Shown here one piece after another: positions 1 through 50,755 of a DNA stretch of 64,000 nt. The first letter of the stretch is position 1. Every line of letters starts with the position of its first letter. The notes under the pieces were generated by a model that was not told the origin of the DNA, did no database searches, and saw only the letters and a program-made list of their open reading frames with translations. This DNA is from Sepioteuthis lessoniana (lineage: Eukaryota > Mollusca > Cephalopoda > Myopsida > Loliginidae), in NCBI GenBank assembly GCA_963585895.1, contig OY757939.1:41485247-41549246 (forward strand). Direction: 5' to 3'. The translations under genes were made by a program, and so were the position numbers.

Positions 1-55
1 AAAACTTATCTATATGTTAGAAAATATAATATTAGATTTAAACATCAAATTTTTA

Positions 56-530
56 TCATAAATTGGATTACCATGACCAGAAAATCCAGCAAACACTGCG
101 CATGACATACAGAACCACTGGACAGCTGTTTTGACCTTATTAGGTCTCATCAGCAGTGTATACCATGATCTCCCTCATTGGAGATTGAATCAGCAACCTC
201 AGAATGCAAAGCTGAAACTCTACCACTGAGCTACTGGCCCACATCACACACACGTGATGCCAAATTAACTAGTCATGGTGATGTGTCTTGTAAGTTACAT
301 CCATACTCTTACAGAGGACACGGTCACCTCCAGGCCTACATCTTCCCAAGAGGATTGGGGATACGCATCTGCTTAATTATAACCTCATGGGCAAGGAAAT
401 AGATGTACATTTTCTTCTTTTTTTTTAAGTTGAGGAATTATATATTATAAATTGAATCACCATAACCATGAGTTTGCTGGATTTTCTGGTCATGGTAATT
501 TAATTTATAATATGATTCCTCTACTTTAAA
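56..530. repeat. Inverted-repeat element with a tRNA-like SINE inside
   Basis: The arm at about 56-95 (ACCATGACCAGAAAATCCAG) is repeated inverted at about 470-510. The segment 428-531 is also a hairpin in itself, with complementary arms around the loop near 470. Between the arms, about 150-250 on the - strand, there is a tRNA-like head with an A-box resembling TAGCTCAGTGGTAGAG and a weak B-box. It could be a composite of a MITE and a SINE. Confidence 0.5.
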
Positions 531-1371
531 AAAAAAAAAAGAAAAAAAAAAAGAAGTTCATCAAACTTTTATGTTTAAACATTCAATGAGTATTTCAGAT
601 TACTATTGTTATCTCGATATTTTTGGCTAATGTACCCTCCAGTCATCTTAAAATAAGGGAAATTTGGACAAAACCCCCTTCATTTTGTTCTGGTAGGCAT
701 AATGTTCATGTACTTTGCTTTTTGTTTCATTCAGTGTCTTTCATAGTGATTATTGGACCTGCCAATTATTGTCTCTTTATAGTACAAATTTACTTATAAC
801 TTTCAGTGAACAAAACTGTCAAAGGGTGCAAATGTTTAGGTTTAATTTCTCTATGACCTTCTTTTCATCAATTTCACAACATAACTAAATAGTTTCTTTT
901 TGATTTGGTTTTTATCTCAAACAAAGTTTCTATTGTAGTTAAATGGATGGAATTTTTTCTAAAGTTAATATTGTATAAGTTTTATAAACTCTATAAATTT
1001 TGACTCTTTTTGTTAAATGAAAGGTATTGAAATTATTACTTAAATGGGTTTTTATTCTTGCAAATTATAGTTTCTGATTGATTAATGTGACAATTTGAAT
1101 ATTACTATAGCACAAACAGTAGGAACTAGATTCCATGTAGAATATGCTGACAAGGAAATTTGGGATTTTTAAACCTTATATACAATGTGTGGAACCAAAT
1201 TTTGGAATAATTTTTCAACCTTTTTTTTTTTTTTTCAGTCTGAGTTGTCCAATTTTTGAAAAAATGTGATAAATTTAAATTTTCATGATTAGCTCTATTA
1301 TTCAAGCACTTTTCCATTAAAATTCAGCCCAATATAAGTGAGCAAGAAAAAGAAATGACAAAGAATCTATG
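531..1371. other. Intron sequence, nothing recognised
   Basis: AT-rich with A- and T-runs. I see no repeat family, exon or RNA in it. Confidence 0.5.
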
Positions 1372-1653
1372 ATTTGCTTAATACCGAAACCAAGCCCCCC
1401 CCAAATTTCTGAAATAATTGGAGTCTCTTTATGGCCTCCATCAAACCCAGACCTTATCTTCCTTGATTGCACTATATGGCGCATTTTAGAAAACAAAACA
1501 GATGCAACTCCCCATCCAAATATTGGTTTGCTTAAGACTACCATTGAGGAGAAATGGAATAAAATATCTGAAGAATTTATTTTGAAGGTATGCAAATCAT
1601 TTCGAAGGTGTGTTGATACAATAACTGAAAAAAATAGCAGCCATATTGAGTAA
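1372..1653 (+). pseudogene. Tc1/mariner-type transposase C-terminal fragment
   Basis: An open stretch of about 90 codons reads like the last catalytic part of a DDE transposase: WPPSNPDLIFLD (the usual W-P-x-x-S-P-D-L-N-P context, with the Asn lost), then IWRILENKT and EEKWNKISEEFI, ending SSHIE and a stop. The N-terminal part is absent. The frame is intact but short, so it is a relic of a DNA transposon inside a PIK3C3 intron. Confidence 0.75.
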
Positions 1654-2256
1654 ATTTGCTGTTTTGTGTCTATCTCCTTATTTTGTTGTTTATTTTTTGG
1701 AAATTAAAATTAATCTTTTTTTTATAATAGAGTTGTTTATTATTATACTAGAATATTCCTAATTCTTCTTCTGCACCCTGGATATATATATATATATAAT
1801 GGAAAGGGAAAATGTGAGAAGACCCTAAGAGTTAAAGAGTTCAATATAAATCAGGGAGCAAACCAAGGTAAGCAGTATCATACAAGACAAAAATGGGAGT
1901 AATGATAAAGGAAACATAAAAGATGGTACAAAATCTTAGAAGAATGGTGCTTAAGAAATAAGTGTAGTAGGAAAAGATTTGACAGAAAACAAAAACATAA
2001 GCACAATCAAGGAATTAGGAAAGGTCTTTGTCTAGCAGTGGATTCAAAATGAATGATGATGATATTCATAAAAGATAAATTATATTGTGCAACAAGTATT
2101 AGATAATGTATAAATGTGCTATCAAGACTTTTTGAAAACAAAACCAACGTAAGAATATGGGGAAAAAATACATTTTGTAAATTTAAATATCTATCTAAAA
2201 TTAAAAAAAATAATTTCATTTTTAATCATTTGTTTATTTTTGTGTATTTATTTTAG

Positions 2257-40868
<38,612 letters not shown>

Positions 40869-41570
40869 CTTTCCACAGAACCTTAGAATATTTTAACACT
40901 GCCAAATGATTTGCTGGGAATATTTTACTGATGATAAATTTTCTGGAAAACAAAAATTGTACCAGGCAATTTTTGTTAATGTTGGTATTTTCAGCTTGAC
41001 TGACAGGCTTCCATGATGTCTGTGTTATTTTGATGAGAAATTATAAATGCCAATTCACTGAACTAGTCAGTCCGTCTAGGAACAAATTCCACGGGTCTTT
41101 TTAGATACGTTTAACAAATAAGCTACATCTTGACTTGATATTCTCCATCAAAATTACGTTTTATTAATACATACAATTAAACAGTTTATACCAACCCATA
41201 ATATACCAATATGAGGTACTTTGATATATACATATGTATATAAGCCTTCATAATCTCTCTCTCACATACACAAATATGCATTCATATGATCTACTTATGG
41301 CTAATGCATGTATTTTATATGCCCAACATACAGATTCTACTGATAAGCACTTACTGAAATAAGTATACATTAAAAAAATAATATTGGAGAATAACTGTGT
41401 AAATATGTTTCTAAGAATATTTGTGAAATAAAACTGTATGAAAGAAATAGACACTTTTTTTTCACCAGGATTTTCTTTTTGATTGATTAGAAAAATAAAA
41501 AATAAAAATAATTTTCTCATCATTCTTCTTTGTAAATTGTAAATAAAAGCTTTAGAAATTGCTTCTGGCT
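40869..41570 (+). other. PIK3C3: PIK3C3 3' untranslated region
   Basis: AT-rich, non-coding, starting at the TAA. It carries AATAAA at 41427-41432 and 41542-41547; GT/T-rich sequence follows the second. The 3' end is inferred from these signals. Confidence 0.7.
41542..41547 (+). terminator. PIK3C3: Polyadenylation signal (distal)
   Basis: AATAAA followed within 30-40 bp by TATGTTTATTTT, a typical downstream GU/U-rich element. A proximal AATAAA lies at 41427-41432. Confidence 0.6.
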
Positions 41571-41735
41571 ATGTTTATTTTATTTTCTACTTTACTTTTT
41601 AAAAAGAATTTTTTCTCTTTTTTTAACTATGTGATTATTTTAAAGTTTTTAAGTTATATAAAATAATTACTATTATCATTTAAAGATGTGAAATCAAAGT
41701 CAAGATAATAAATTGTTATAGTTCTGCTAAGAACT

Positions 41736-41996
41736 TGTGATATTTGGTTTGGTTTATTTGTTTAATGGCATATCAACCTTTGTAGGTTATTTAATGCCAA
41801 AGCCATTCTCCTAGAAGAAGTCGTGGTACTATTTAACCCATAGCTGGGAGGATAAGGGGGTTCATACCTTTCCCATTGGTATTTGTCCGAAAGTGAACAT
41901 AAGAGGGCGACTAGAATACGAACTCGCTTACTACGATTCCGCAGTCCATCGCTTTAACCATTACTCCACGAGGACACCTCCTGTGATATTTGGTTT
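41736..41996 (-). repeat. SINE-D copy with 15-bp target duplication
   Basis: TGTGATATTTGGTTT occurs at 41736-41750 and 41982-41996. The body reads SINE-D on the - strand with head GGTGTCCTCGTGGAGTAATG. Confidence 0.88.
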
Positions 41997-42046
41997 ATTT
42001 CCTTTGATCAGCTATGGTGAAATGGTTTGATTTAAATCGAACAAAT

Positions 42047-42625
42047 AAATAAATTTGGCAACCATCGTTGAGGGTGACCCAAAGGCTCCCTTTTCGATAG
42101 CTACTACACCAAGGTGTAGGGGAGGGCACTACTCCTTTCCTTGGATTGCTCCACTTTACCCTTGATCCTTACCTTATAATGCTGAGTGTTAAGGAAAGAG
42201 GCATCAAGTACCATTTTTTTAGTCTTAGGTATGACTCGACCTGGGATTGAACCCAGATCTTCTGGGCCATTGGTGAACACTCTGACCATCATGCCAATAA
42301 ATAAAAAAAAAATAAAAGAGGTGCCTGTGGTGTAATTGTTATCGTCGTAGGAAATGGACATGGCGACTCGAGTTCAAATCCTGGACGAGACTGATTGCAT
42401 TTCACATAGCACTAATATCCTTGGGAAAGGTATGAATCCAATTATTCTCCCTCCAGCTATGGGTAAATAGTAGGACAGACTAGGTTCTTCAGCCTTGGTG
42501 AAGCAACTAGTCTAGGAGAAGGAAAACTCTGAATTTAAACCTGTCAAATTCCGCTTAAAAATTGACCTTGTGTCATATCCTGCCCAAGCGGAGGGGTTGG
42601 TAAATAGGATCATGCCAATAAATAA
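42047..42625. repeat. SINE-B (- strand) interrupted by SINE-C (+ strand)
   Basis: SINE-B spans 42047-42296 on the - strand. SINE-C (about 42305-42608, head GGTGCCTGTGGTGTAATTG) has inserted near its promoter end; ATCATGCCAATAAATAA is duplicated at 42288-42304 and 42609-42625. The order of insertion is therefore clear. Confidence 0.85.
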
Positions 42626-42637
42626 TTTTATTTTATT

Positions 42638-42698
42638 TTTTTGTGGAAACAGTAAATAAGGACATTTATGATTATCTAGATATCAGTTATTGTGTATA

Positions 42699-42733
<35 letters not shown>

Positions 42734-42790
42734 TTAAGTGACATTTAGATATTATAAATGTTCTTATTTACTGAATCCACAAAAAAATGT
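42638..42790. mobile_element. MITE-like hairpin around an AT microsatellite
   Basis: The arm TTGTGGAAACAGTAAATAAG...CATTTATGATTATCTAGAT is mirrored at 42738-42788. The loop contains GTGTGTATATAT and an (AT)n run. Confidence 0.65.
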
Positions 42791-43084
42791 ATAACTGCTT
42801 ATGATGAAGCTGTACTCCTGTAAATCTCATAGAATATATGTATAATTGCAGAAATATAAAGTATTATTAACAATGTGACATAAAAGTAATTTTCAACTTC
42901 GGTAAAATAGGTGAATTAGTAACAATATGCATGAAAGTAAGAATACAAATTTGAAATTTAAAAAAAATGTCATTTGAAAAATAAAAGTGTGTTTTGTGAA
43001 TTATTTAGCTTATCTGTATCAGTAAATATACATCTTATTTGTGGTAAAAATTGAGTTCCCTTTTTAGGTGGTTATATTGATTTA

Positions 43085-43410
43085 CAATAAGTCTAATGTG
43101 ATTGTCTTTTAATTGGAATCATTTTGAGATGAGGCTTCTTAATCTGAGAATTAATTTTTTATTTATTGCGGACTTTTTGTCCTCATCTTGGTAGTTTTTT
43201 TTTTTTGTGTTGTTTCTTCTTTCACTACGTTTCGGCCAAATTTCACCTCTGGCCTTCTTCAGGTGATTTACCGCGACCTGAAGAAGGCCAGAGGTGAAAT
43301 TTGGCCGAAACGTAGTGAAAGAAGAAACAACACAAAAAAAAAAACTACCAAGATGAGGACAAAAAGTCTGCAATAAATAAAGAATTAATTCTCAAGTCTA
43401 ATGTGCCAAT
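43085..43410. mobile_element. Palindromic element, copy 2
   Basis: Same family as 13594-13910; centre at about 43270 with an 11-nt loop containing CGCG. The arms are nearly perfect over about 130 bp (CACTACGTTTCGGCC / GGCCGAAACGTAGTG). Confidence 0.78.
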
Positions 43411-43952
43411 TACTTATACCATAAATTAATTTCTTCACTCTTTAATTTATCATACATTTATCTCTACTTCTGTCCCCTTGAGCGTTCCCTAACTCTTCAT
43501 TTCTTGGGACCTTTACAGTCATTCCCAGTATTAGCTATCAATATGGGAAAGGTTCCTGTACCCTTCACAAAGTGTCATCTCTTCCTTCTTACTCCTCTCA
43601 ACCTCACCCGTTTTACTATTCCTGATCTGCTTTGAGCCTTGACCTTGTCTTCTTCTTATTCTCTCCCAATGTCTCTCACTTTCTTCTATCAATGCTACCG
43701 TCTGTTCAAGCCTACCTGGGGCGCCCAGATCACATCTCTCTGGACATCCTTGTCATAGAGAGCATTCATGAAAATATCTTTCAGCTGGGCTTGCTGTTTT
43801 TAGGGTCTCATCAGGTTAAGCCCAAACAGCCAGCCTATCAACTCTTCCTCCCCAGATCAGTGGCGGTCTCTCTACTTGTCTAAGTCTCATTGATTCCTGA
43901 ACAGTTTCAATGGCTGTTTTCTCACTAGCAAACCAATGTTGTATAGCGATAT
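43411..43952. other. Unrecognised, pyrimidine-rich
   Basis: C/T-rich on the + strand. An open frame at 43632-43883 (LGRPDHISLDILVIESIHEN and so on) has no family I know. May be part of the LTR-type remnant to the right. Confidence 0.35.
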
Positions 43953-44634
43953 CATATTTACCCAACCCCTCCGCTCGGGCAGGATATGACACAAGGTCAA
44001 TTTTTTAAGCAGATTTTAACAGGTTTGAATTCAAAGTTTTCTTTCTCCTAGACTAGTTGCCTCACCAAGGCTGAAGAACCTAGTCTGCCCTACTATTTAC
44101 CCATAGCTGGAGGGAGAATAATTGGATTCATACCTTTCCCAAGGGTATTAGTGCTATGTAAAATGCAATCAGTCTCGTCCAGGATTTGAACTTGTGTCAC
44201 CGTGTCCACTTCCTACAACGAAATACCGGTTTCCTTGGCCTTTAAGAATTACAACACTTTTTGAATATCAAGCCAGACGATCGATGAATGAAACTGTGCA
44301 TTCGGTACAATTTCAAACTGTAAACCATATTTACCAACCCCTCCGCTCGGGTAGGATATGACACAAGGTCAATTTTTAAGCGGAGTTTAACTGGTTTAAA
44401 TTCAGAGTTTTCTTTCTCCTAGACTAGTTGCCTCACCAAGGCTGAAGAACCTAGTCTGCCCTACTATTTACCCATAGCTGGAGGGAGAATAATTGGATTC
44501 ATACCTTTCCCAAGGGTATTAGTGCTATGTAAAATGCAATCAGTCCAGGAATTGGACACGTGATACGAGTTCAAATTTGAACTCGTGTCACCGTGTCCAA
44601 TTCCTGCGACGATAACCATTACACCACGGGCACA
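43953..44634 (-). repeat. Two SINE-C copies, - strand, about 105 bp apart
   Basis: 43953-44219 and 44326-44634 both start CATATTTACC-AACCCCTCCG and share CCCAAGGGTATTAGTGCTAT. The first lacks its A-box; the second has a rebuilt promoter end with a 61-bp palindrome. Confidence 0.82.
44546..44606. repeat. 61-bp palindrome at the SINE-C promoter
   Basis: CAGGAATTGGACACG...ATTT...CGTGTCCAATTCCTG, near perfect; it includes two inverted B-boxes (CGAGTTCAAATTTGAACTCG). Confidence 0.85.
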
Positions 44635-44639
44635 TATCC

Positions 44640-45830
44640 ATAGCCATATCAATCACAAACGTTATACATATGCAAAAACACAGGTGGACTTAAATACACA
44701 AGCAACTCTATTGTTCAGGTACGAACGTTTATTAATTTCTTGACTTCTGAGTTCGGTTCTTCGACACAAGGAGAGAGAGAGAGAAACAATTCTTAATCAT
44801 TCTATACTAACAAAACTCCAAATGCGTGGTCGGAGCCCACAAACACGCTGTGCATCCCATAGTGTCGGTAGAGATCTGCAGAACTCCATGGTCAGACTTC
44901 AACTTCTCAACACCATGGTCTTAACACAGCTTCAAATCTCAACATGGCCCAAATCAACTAGGACTCAACCGGTCACCATTCGACAACCAACTCATCTGGC
45001 CCACAGCCGAGACCCAACTGACGTGTTTTTCAAAATACCCAAATTCTCAGCCCATTGCTTCTGGGCATGACGTCATTCACACCCCAGTCGCATTTCCTAT
45101 CTGGGGTTTATTATGACAATTGTGATTGTCATATCCTCTGCGTGCGAGCGTAAACTGTACCCAATGTCTGTGCACCTGAACTAAGAGCCAAATAGTTCCA
45201 AGCCCAACCAAACTGAATGATAAAATATAATTAACGAAAAATGATTAATATAAAAAAATAATTCCGTAATTATATAACACCAACCCACTAATACCTTTTT
45301 CAACTTCTCTCAAGTTAATCTGGATTTTTTCTCATATAGCCTCCTTTTGAACTAGGACACTGGTCCTGTAGTCCTCTCAAATGCTAGCAGGACCAATTCA
45401 TTGTCAGTTAGCCCATAAATCAATTGCTTCTTCTTCATATCCTCTATCTAATCCAGCAGAGTAACAGGGTCACCACTATACTTTTCTAGCTTGAATTCTC
45501 CCATTATAGCAAACTTAAATTGCACACATTCATTTTTATGTTCTCAATTACACAACCAATTTCTACCTCAGCCTATTACCTGCTTGTTATCTAGCAGAGA
45601 GAAAGGAAAACCAAAAAGTGTACTCACCTATCTTCCTTTTGTCCACTCTTTCTCTATCCCTTTCCCTCGATCTTTCTGTGGATGCTTTACCACTTCCTTC
45701 TCTTTCAGAGTCGATCTCAGGTTCTCAACTCATATATTTCTTACATTCCTGGGGTTCTATCCTGGTCACAGCACCAATAAAATATGATGGGTCATCGCCT
45801 TGCCAAACATGGAGGTTATTTTGGGAGATT
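44640..45830 (-). pseudogene. LTR-retrotransposon-like remnant with gag-like fragment
   Basis: On the - strand about 45530-45300 gives MGEFKLEKYSGDPVTLLD, a stop, then MKKKQLIYGLTDNELVLLAF and ERTTGPVS, like a gag N-terminal region. At about 45780-45755 the - strand reads TTGGTGCTGTGACCAGGAT, like the primer-binding region of some LTR elements. TGTTATATAATTACGG near 45281 could start an LTR. All of this is partial and inferred; no polymerase is seen. Confidence 0.4.
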
Positions 45831-46144
45831 GTATCCTTGTTTGGTGCCCGTGGTGTAATGGTTATCGTTGTAGGAAGTGGACACGGTGACACAAGTTCAA
45901 ATCCTGGACGAGACTGATTGCATTTCACATAGCACTAATACCCCTGGGAAAGGTATGAATCCAATTATTCTCCTCCAGCTATGGGTAAATAGTAGGGCAG
46001 ACTAGGTTCTTCAGCCTTGGTGAGGCAACTAGTCTAGGAGAAGGAAAACTTTGAATTCAAACCTGTTAAACTCTGCTTAAAAATTGACCGTGTGTCATAT
46101 CCTGCCCGAGCAGAGGGGTTGGTAAATATGGTATCCTTGTTTGG
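45830..46144 (+). repeat. SINE-C copy with target duplication
   Basis: GTATCCTTGTTTGG flanks both ends (about 45830 and 46131). Head GGTGCCCGTGGTGTAATGG, box CAAGTTCAAATCC; inserted into the LTR-like remnant. Confidence 0.87.
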
Positions 46145-47109
46145 CTGTGCTAGGAAATTTCTTAAATAACCAGGAATAATTTGCTATCCATCCCTGTGAT
46201 TTAAGATCCAGACAACAAATCAACCACTCTCTGTTTCTGCATTTAGATGTCTCGGTACAATTGCATTTGGGAAAAAAAAAGTAAAGGAAATCTGTGAACA
46301 TAAACAAAATAACAGCATTGCAACAATAATAGTGGTTAGTGTACATTATAGAAATTATCATTCATCAACTCTTTACATAATAAAATTCTTTCAGAGACTG
46401 ACAGGTATTAGCTTATTTTTATATCTTCCACTCAGGCAGTTTGATACAAAGCCAGTAAACACAGAATCAAAGGAAAGCCACCTTATGTTTGCCATCAAAG
46501 TCAATCAATGTTGGTCTCAATCTGTCTCTCTTTTTTCTTTAATTTATGTATTTTCATAGCTAGTTCAAGGGTTGTTGTAGGAGTTACCTCAAAAGCCAGT
46601 AGTAAATTCCACACAAATTCCTGAACTAAATTTAGTTGTGTCTCTTTGATCTGTCAGTTAACTTCAGACGTCAACATTTTGTTTCATGATCAACAATACT
46701 AAATTCTTGTTCAAAATAATGACTAAATTTTGTCTGTCATTGAATAATTCTGATTTTTGATAAGTTCTTTTGTTCAACATTTCAGAATACTGGTTTCATA
46801 GCAGAAATTTTTGTGATAAAAATAAACAATCGGCTTCTTTCTTCATGGCCCATTCATTCGCAATGTATTTTCTTTAGTCTTCTTAAAACCACATTAACTT
46901 TGTTCCTTCTTCTGGGTATCCCAATTTCTAATATTAAAGTGATAAATATGCTATGTGTTCCGTTCTCTATGGAAGTATCATGGAACCTTGCTACAGTGAG
47001 AAAAGAAAATGTTTCTAGTTCATACAGTGTGTGGTAATAATACTGTTCAAAACCAAATAAGAAAAAGGAAGATTATGCTATACCAAACTTCCAATTTAAT
47101 ATAGTGTAG
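46145..47109. other. Intergenic sequence, nothing recognised
   Basis: AT-rich, no exon, RNA or clear repeat. Short open frames only. Confidence 0.45.
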
Positions 47110-47432
47110 TAATTTACCAAGCTTTTTTTTACTTAGATGTAGCTCAAGGCCGTATGAATGGGGCACCCAGTGAGACTCAAACTCACTCATGTAGGTTTGC
47201 CAGTTTTGCTTGCTAACCATTACACCACCTGAGGCTCCTTTAATTTACTAAGCTTTTTACTTGGATGTGGCTCAAAGCCGTATGAATGGGGCACCCAGTG
47301 AAACTCAAACTCACTTGTAGGTTTGCTAGTCTTGCTTGCTAACCATTACATCACCTGAGGTGCCTTTAATTTACTAAGCTTTTTACTTAGATGTGGCACA
47401 AGGCCGTATGAATGGGGCACCCAGTGAGGAAC
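47110..47432 (-). repeat. SINE-E tandem trimer, - strand
   Basis: Three head-to-tail copies of about 126 bp: GCCGTATGAATGGGGCACCC at about 47150, 47278 and 47402; TTGCTAACCATTACACCACC (A-box complement) appears in the first two. The third is truncated before its promoter. Confidence 0.82.
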
Positions 47433-47994
47433 TGACCCAATTTAGAGTGTGTCTTGGATTTTTGTCTTGGCTTTTATTTAGGATTGAACACTGATCAATG
47501 AGAAATATTTCAGTTAGAATCTGAGCTTAGATTGACTAAAGGATATAAGTATGGGTAGCCCCCACCAAATCTCATTATGAGTGACTGGGTTATGTTGCTA
47601 ACCACTGCTTTATGTGTAGGTTATAGTTTACATCAATACCACTATAGATGGCTACCTATTGTGCTGGCATGCTTCAGCTCGAAAGTGCATCTATTCGCTG
47701 CAATGTGGGACCTTATGCTGTGTTTATTATTCAGAACACAAGATGATGTCATTAAAGACAAAAAAATAACAAAAAGAAAAGTTAAATTCAAAGTTTGAAG
47801 GACTGGACTCAACCACAAATGGAGAAGTCTATATCACATCAAACCTTATTTTGTCACCCTTTTGCATCTGGCGTGAATTCTAAGTAGCCTGATTTTAGCA
47901 GATCATTCCAGCAGATTCTGAGTGTATCTCCAACTCCAGCCATTTTCTCTGTTGAATTCACTCCGATGAATTCCTCTGACTCACTCTTTTTACT
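47433..47994. other. Intergenic sequence, nothing recognised
   Basis: The open frame at 47577-47798 shows no family features. No RNA or repeat recognised. Confidence 0.4.
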
Positions 47995-48238
47995 TTGGTT
48001 TGGTTTGGTTTATTTGTTTAATGGCATATCAACTCTTTTTAGGTTATTTAATGCCAAAGCCATTCTCCTAGAAGAACAGTGCTGGTACTATTTAACCCAT
48101 AGCTGGGAAGATAAGGGGGTTCATACCTTTCCCAAGGGTATTTGCCCAAAAGTGAATGTAATAGCGCGACGGGAGTACGAACTCGCATACTATGATTCCG
48201 CACTCCATCGCTTTAACCATTACACCACAAGAACACCC
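47995..48238 (-). repeat. SINE-D copy, - strand
   Basis: Tail TTTGGTTTATTTGTTTAATG at left, head GGGGGTGTTCTTGTGGTGTA at right on the - strand; CTTTTTACT on both sides is a probable target duplication. Confidence 0.82.
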
Positions 48239-48369
48239 CCTTTTTACTCTGGGGTCCCAGTACATTTCCTGTTTCTTGGTTCCCTTTACTCATGTTTTGT
48301 TTCACCCCTACACGTATTCAATGTTGCTTCATTCAAACCCATGGTTAACCTACTGGCCTGCCAGTAGGT

Positions 48370-48960
48370 TGTAGCAGAAACAATAACAAAATATTATTTA
48401 GTGCAGGAATGGCTTTAGCCATTGGAGTTTGAAATTATACATTTCATCCAATGAGAATGAACAATGCTATTCATCGTAGGCACACCTCCCTGGGCACCAT
48501 AAAAGGCAGTGCAAACGATGCTCGCCCTCTTTTTCACTTCTCCTCCTTACTGGCAGAAAGGTAGGAGCTCTCTTTACCTCTCCTCCTTGCTGGCAGCAAG
48601 GTAAGACCAGCCGACACGAGAGATAACATTTTTCTCTCTATCCCAGGACGATTCCAACAGCAGACAGGGACTTTTCATCTCGAGAGAGCACACTTCAACA
48701 TTTGTTCCTCTGCTTCCTTTTTAGGAGACCATTTCCTGGTCAATTATTTCTCCCTCCTAAACCAAATGGACCCCGGAGCATCTGGCTAAGTACTAAATTC
48801 CCGCACAGCCACTTACAACTGTCTTTCGACCTTCTTCAACTCCCGGCACAAGGAAAAACTTCCTCTCAAGCTGTCATTAAATTACTAGATTGAAAACCAT
48901 CAATATCAATGCTTTCATTATTTATTTTCTTTTGATATAACAAGAGGCAGCAGAACTCTA
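48370..48960 (+). other. Possible solo LTR or promoter-like segment
   Basis: ACCATAAAAGGCAGTGC near 48498 looks like a TATA box. It is followed by a GC-richer leader with a near-duplicate of CTCTCCTCCTTxCTGGCAG (48540 and 48584, each followed by a GTAGGAG/GTAAGAC donor-like site). No protein is encoded. Whether this is an LTR or the promoter of an unseen transcript cannot be decided here. Confidence 0.3.
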
Positions 48961-49079
48961 CATCAACTGTCATTTATGTTTAAATGGTAATATCATCTGC
49001 CCTCATGTAATAAGGTCAACCATGAGTGGGTGAATTGCTTCCTCCCTCCTTTGTTTTTTGAAATATTGCATGGATATAT

Positions 49080-49117
49080 CTACATACAAATACACACTCA
49101 CTCATATATCCATCGTG

Positions 49118-49149
<32 letters not shown>

Positions 49150-49183
49150 CTACATACAAATACACACTCACTCATCCATCGTG

Positions 49184-49215
<32 letters not shown>

Positions 49216-50755
49216 CTACATACAAATACACACTCACTCATCCATCGTGACACACACACACACACACACATATATCTACATACAAATACACACTCACTCA
49301 TATATCCATCGTGACACACACACACACACACACATATATCTACATACAAATACACACTCACTCATATATCCATCGTGACACACACACACACACACATATA
49401 TCTACATACAAATACACACTCATATATCCATCGTGACACACACACACACACACACATATATCTACATACAAATACACACTCACTCATATATCCATCGTGA
49501 CACACACACACACACACATATATCTACATACAAATACACACTCATATATCCATCGTGGCACACACACACACACACACATATATCTACATACAAATACACA
49601 CTCACTCATATATCCATCGTGACACACACACACACACACACATATATCTACATATAAATACACACTCATATATCCATCGTGACACACACACACACATATC
49701 TACATACAAATACACACTCACTCATATATCCATCGTGACACACACACACACACACACATATATCTACATACAAATACACACTCACTCATATATCCATTGT
49801 GACACACACATACACACACACATATATCTACATACAAATACGCACCCACTCATGGGGGTGTCCTCGTGGTGTAATGGTTAAAGTAGTACGCGAGTTCGTA
49901 CTCCAGTCGCGCTATTACGTTCACTTTCGGGCAAATACCCTTGGGAAAGGTATGAACCCCCTTATCCTCCCAACTAATGGTTAAATAGTACCACTACTGT
50001 TCTTCTAGAAGAATGGCTTTGGCATTAAATAACCTACAAAGAGTTGATATGCCATTAAACAAAGAAACCCAACCCAACCCACACCCACTCATATATCCAT
50101 CGTGACACACACACACACATATATATATACATACAAATACACACCCACTCATATATACATCGTGACACACACACACACATATATCTACATACAAATATAC
50201 ACCCACACATATATCCATCGTGACACACACACACACACACATATATACATACAAATACACACCCACTCATATATACATCGTGACACACACACACACACAC
50301 ATATATCTACATACAAATACACACTCACTCATATATCCATCGTGACACACACACACACACATATATCTACATACAAATACACACCCACTCATATATCCAT
50401 CGTGATACACACACACACACACACACACATATATCTGCATACAAATACACACCCACTCATATATCCATTGTGATACACACACACACACATATATCTACAT
50501 ACAAATACACACCTACTCATATATCCATCATGACACACACACACACACACACACATATATCTACATATAAATACACACCCACACATATATTCATCGTGAC
50601 ACACACACACACACACATATCTACATACAAATACACACCCACTCATATATCCATCGTGACACACACACACACACACATATATCTACATACAAATACACAC
50701 CCATTCATATATCCATTGTGACACACACACACACACACACATATATCTACAATTC
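49080..50755. repeat. CA-rich minisatellite, about 63-68-bp units, split by a SINE
   Basis: Each unit has (CA)n, ATATATCTACATACAAATAC, ACACTCACTCATATATCCAT and CGTGA. About 24 units; unit length varies with the CA run. All T/H/I/Y or C/V-rich open frames on both strands come from it. Confidence 0.93.
49854..50085 (+). repeat. SINE-D inserted in the minisatellite
   Basis: GGGGGTGTCCTCGTGGTGTA head, GAGTTCGTACTCC box, standard tail. CACCCACTCAT occurs on both sides, a target duplication within the array unit. Confidence 0.87.

Noticed and set aside
43632..45070. Open frames at 43632-43883 and 44822-45070 as genes
   Set aside because: No family features, no splice context, and they lie in a region of retroelement remnants.
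49030..50721. Many open frames rich in T/H/I/Y or C/V
   Set aside because: CA-rich tandem repeat read in different frames.
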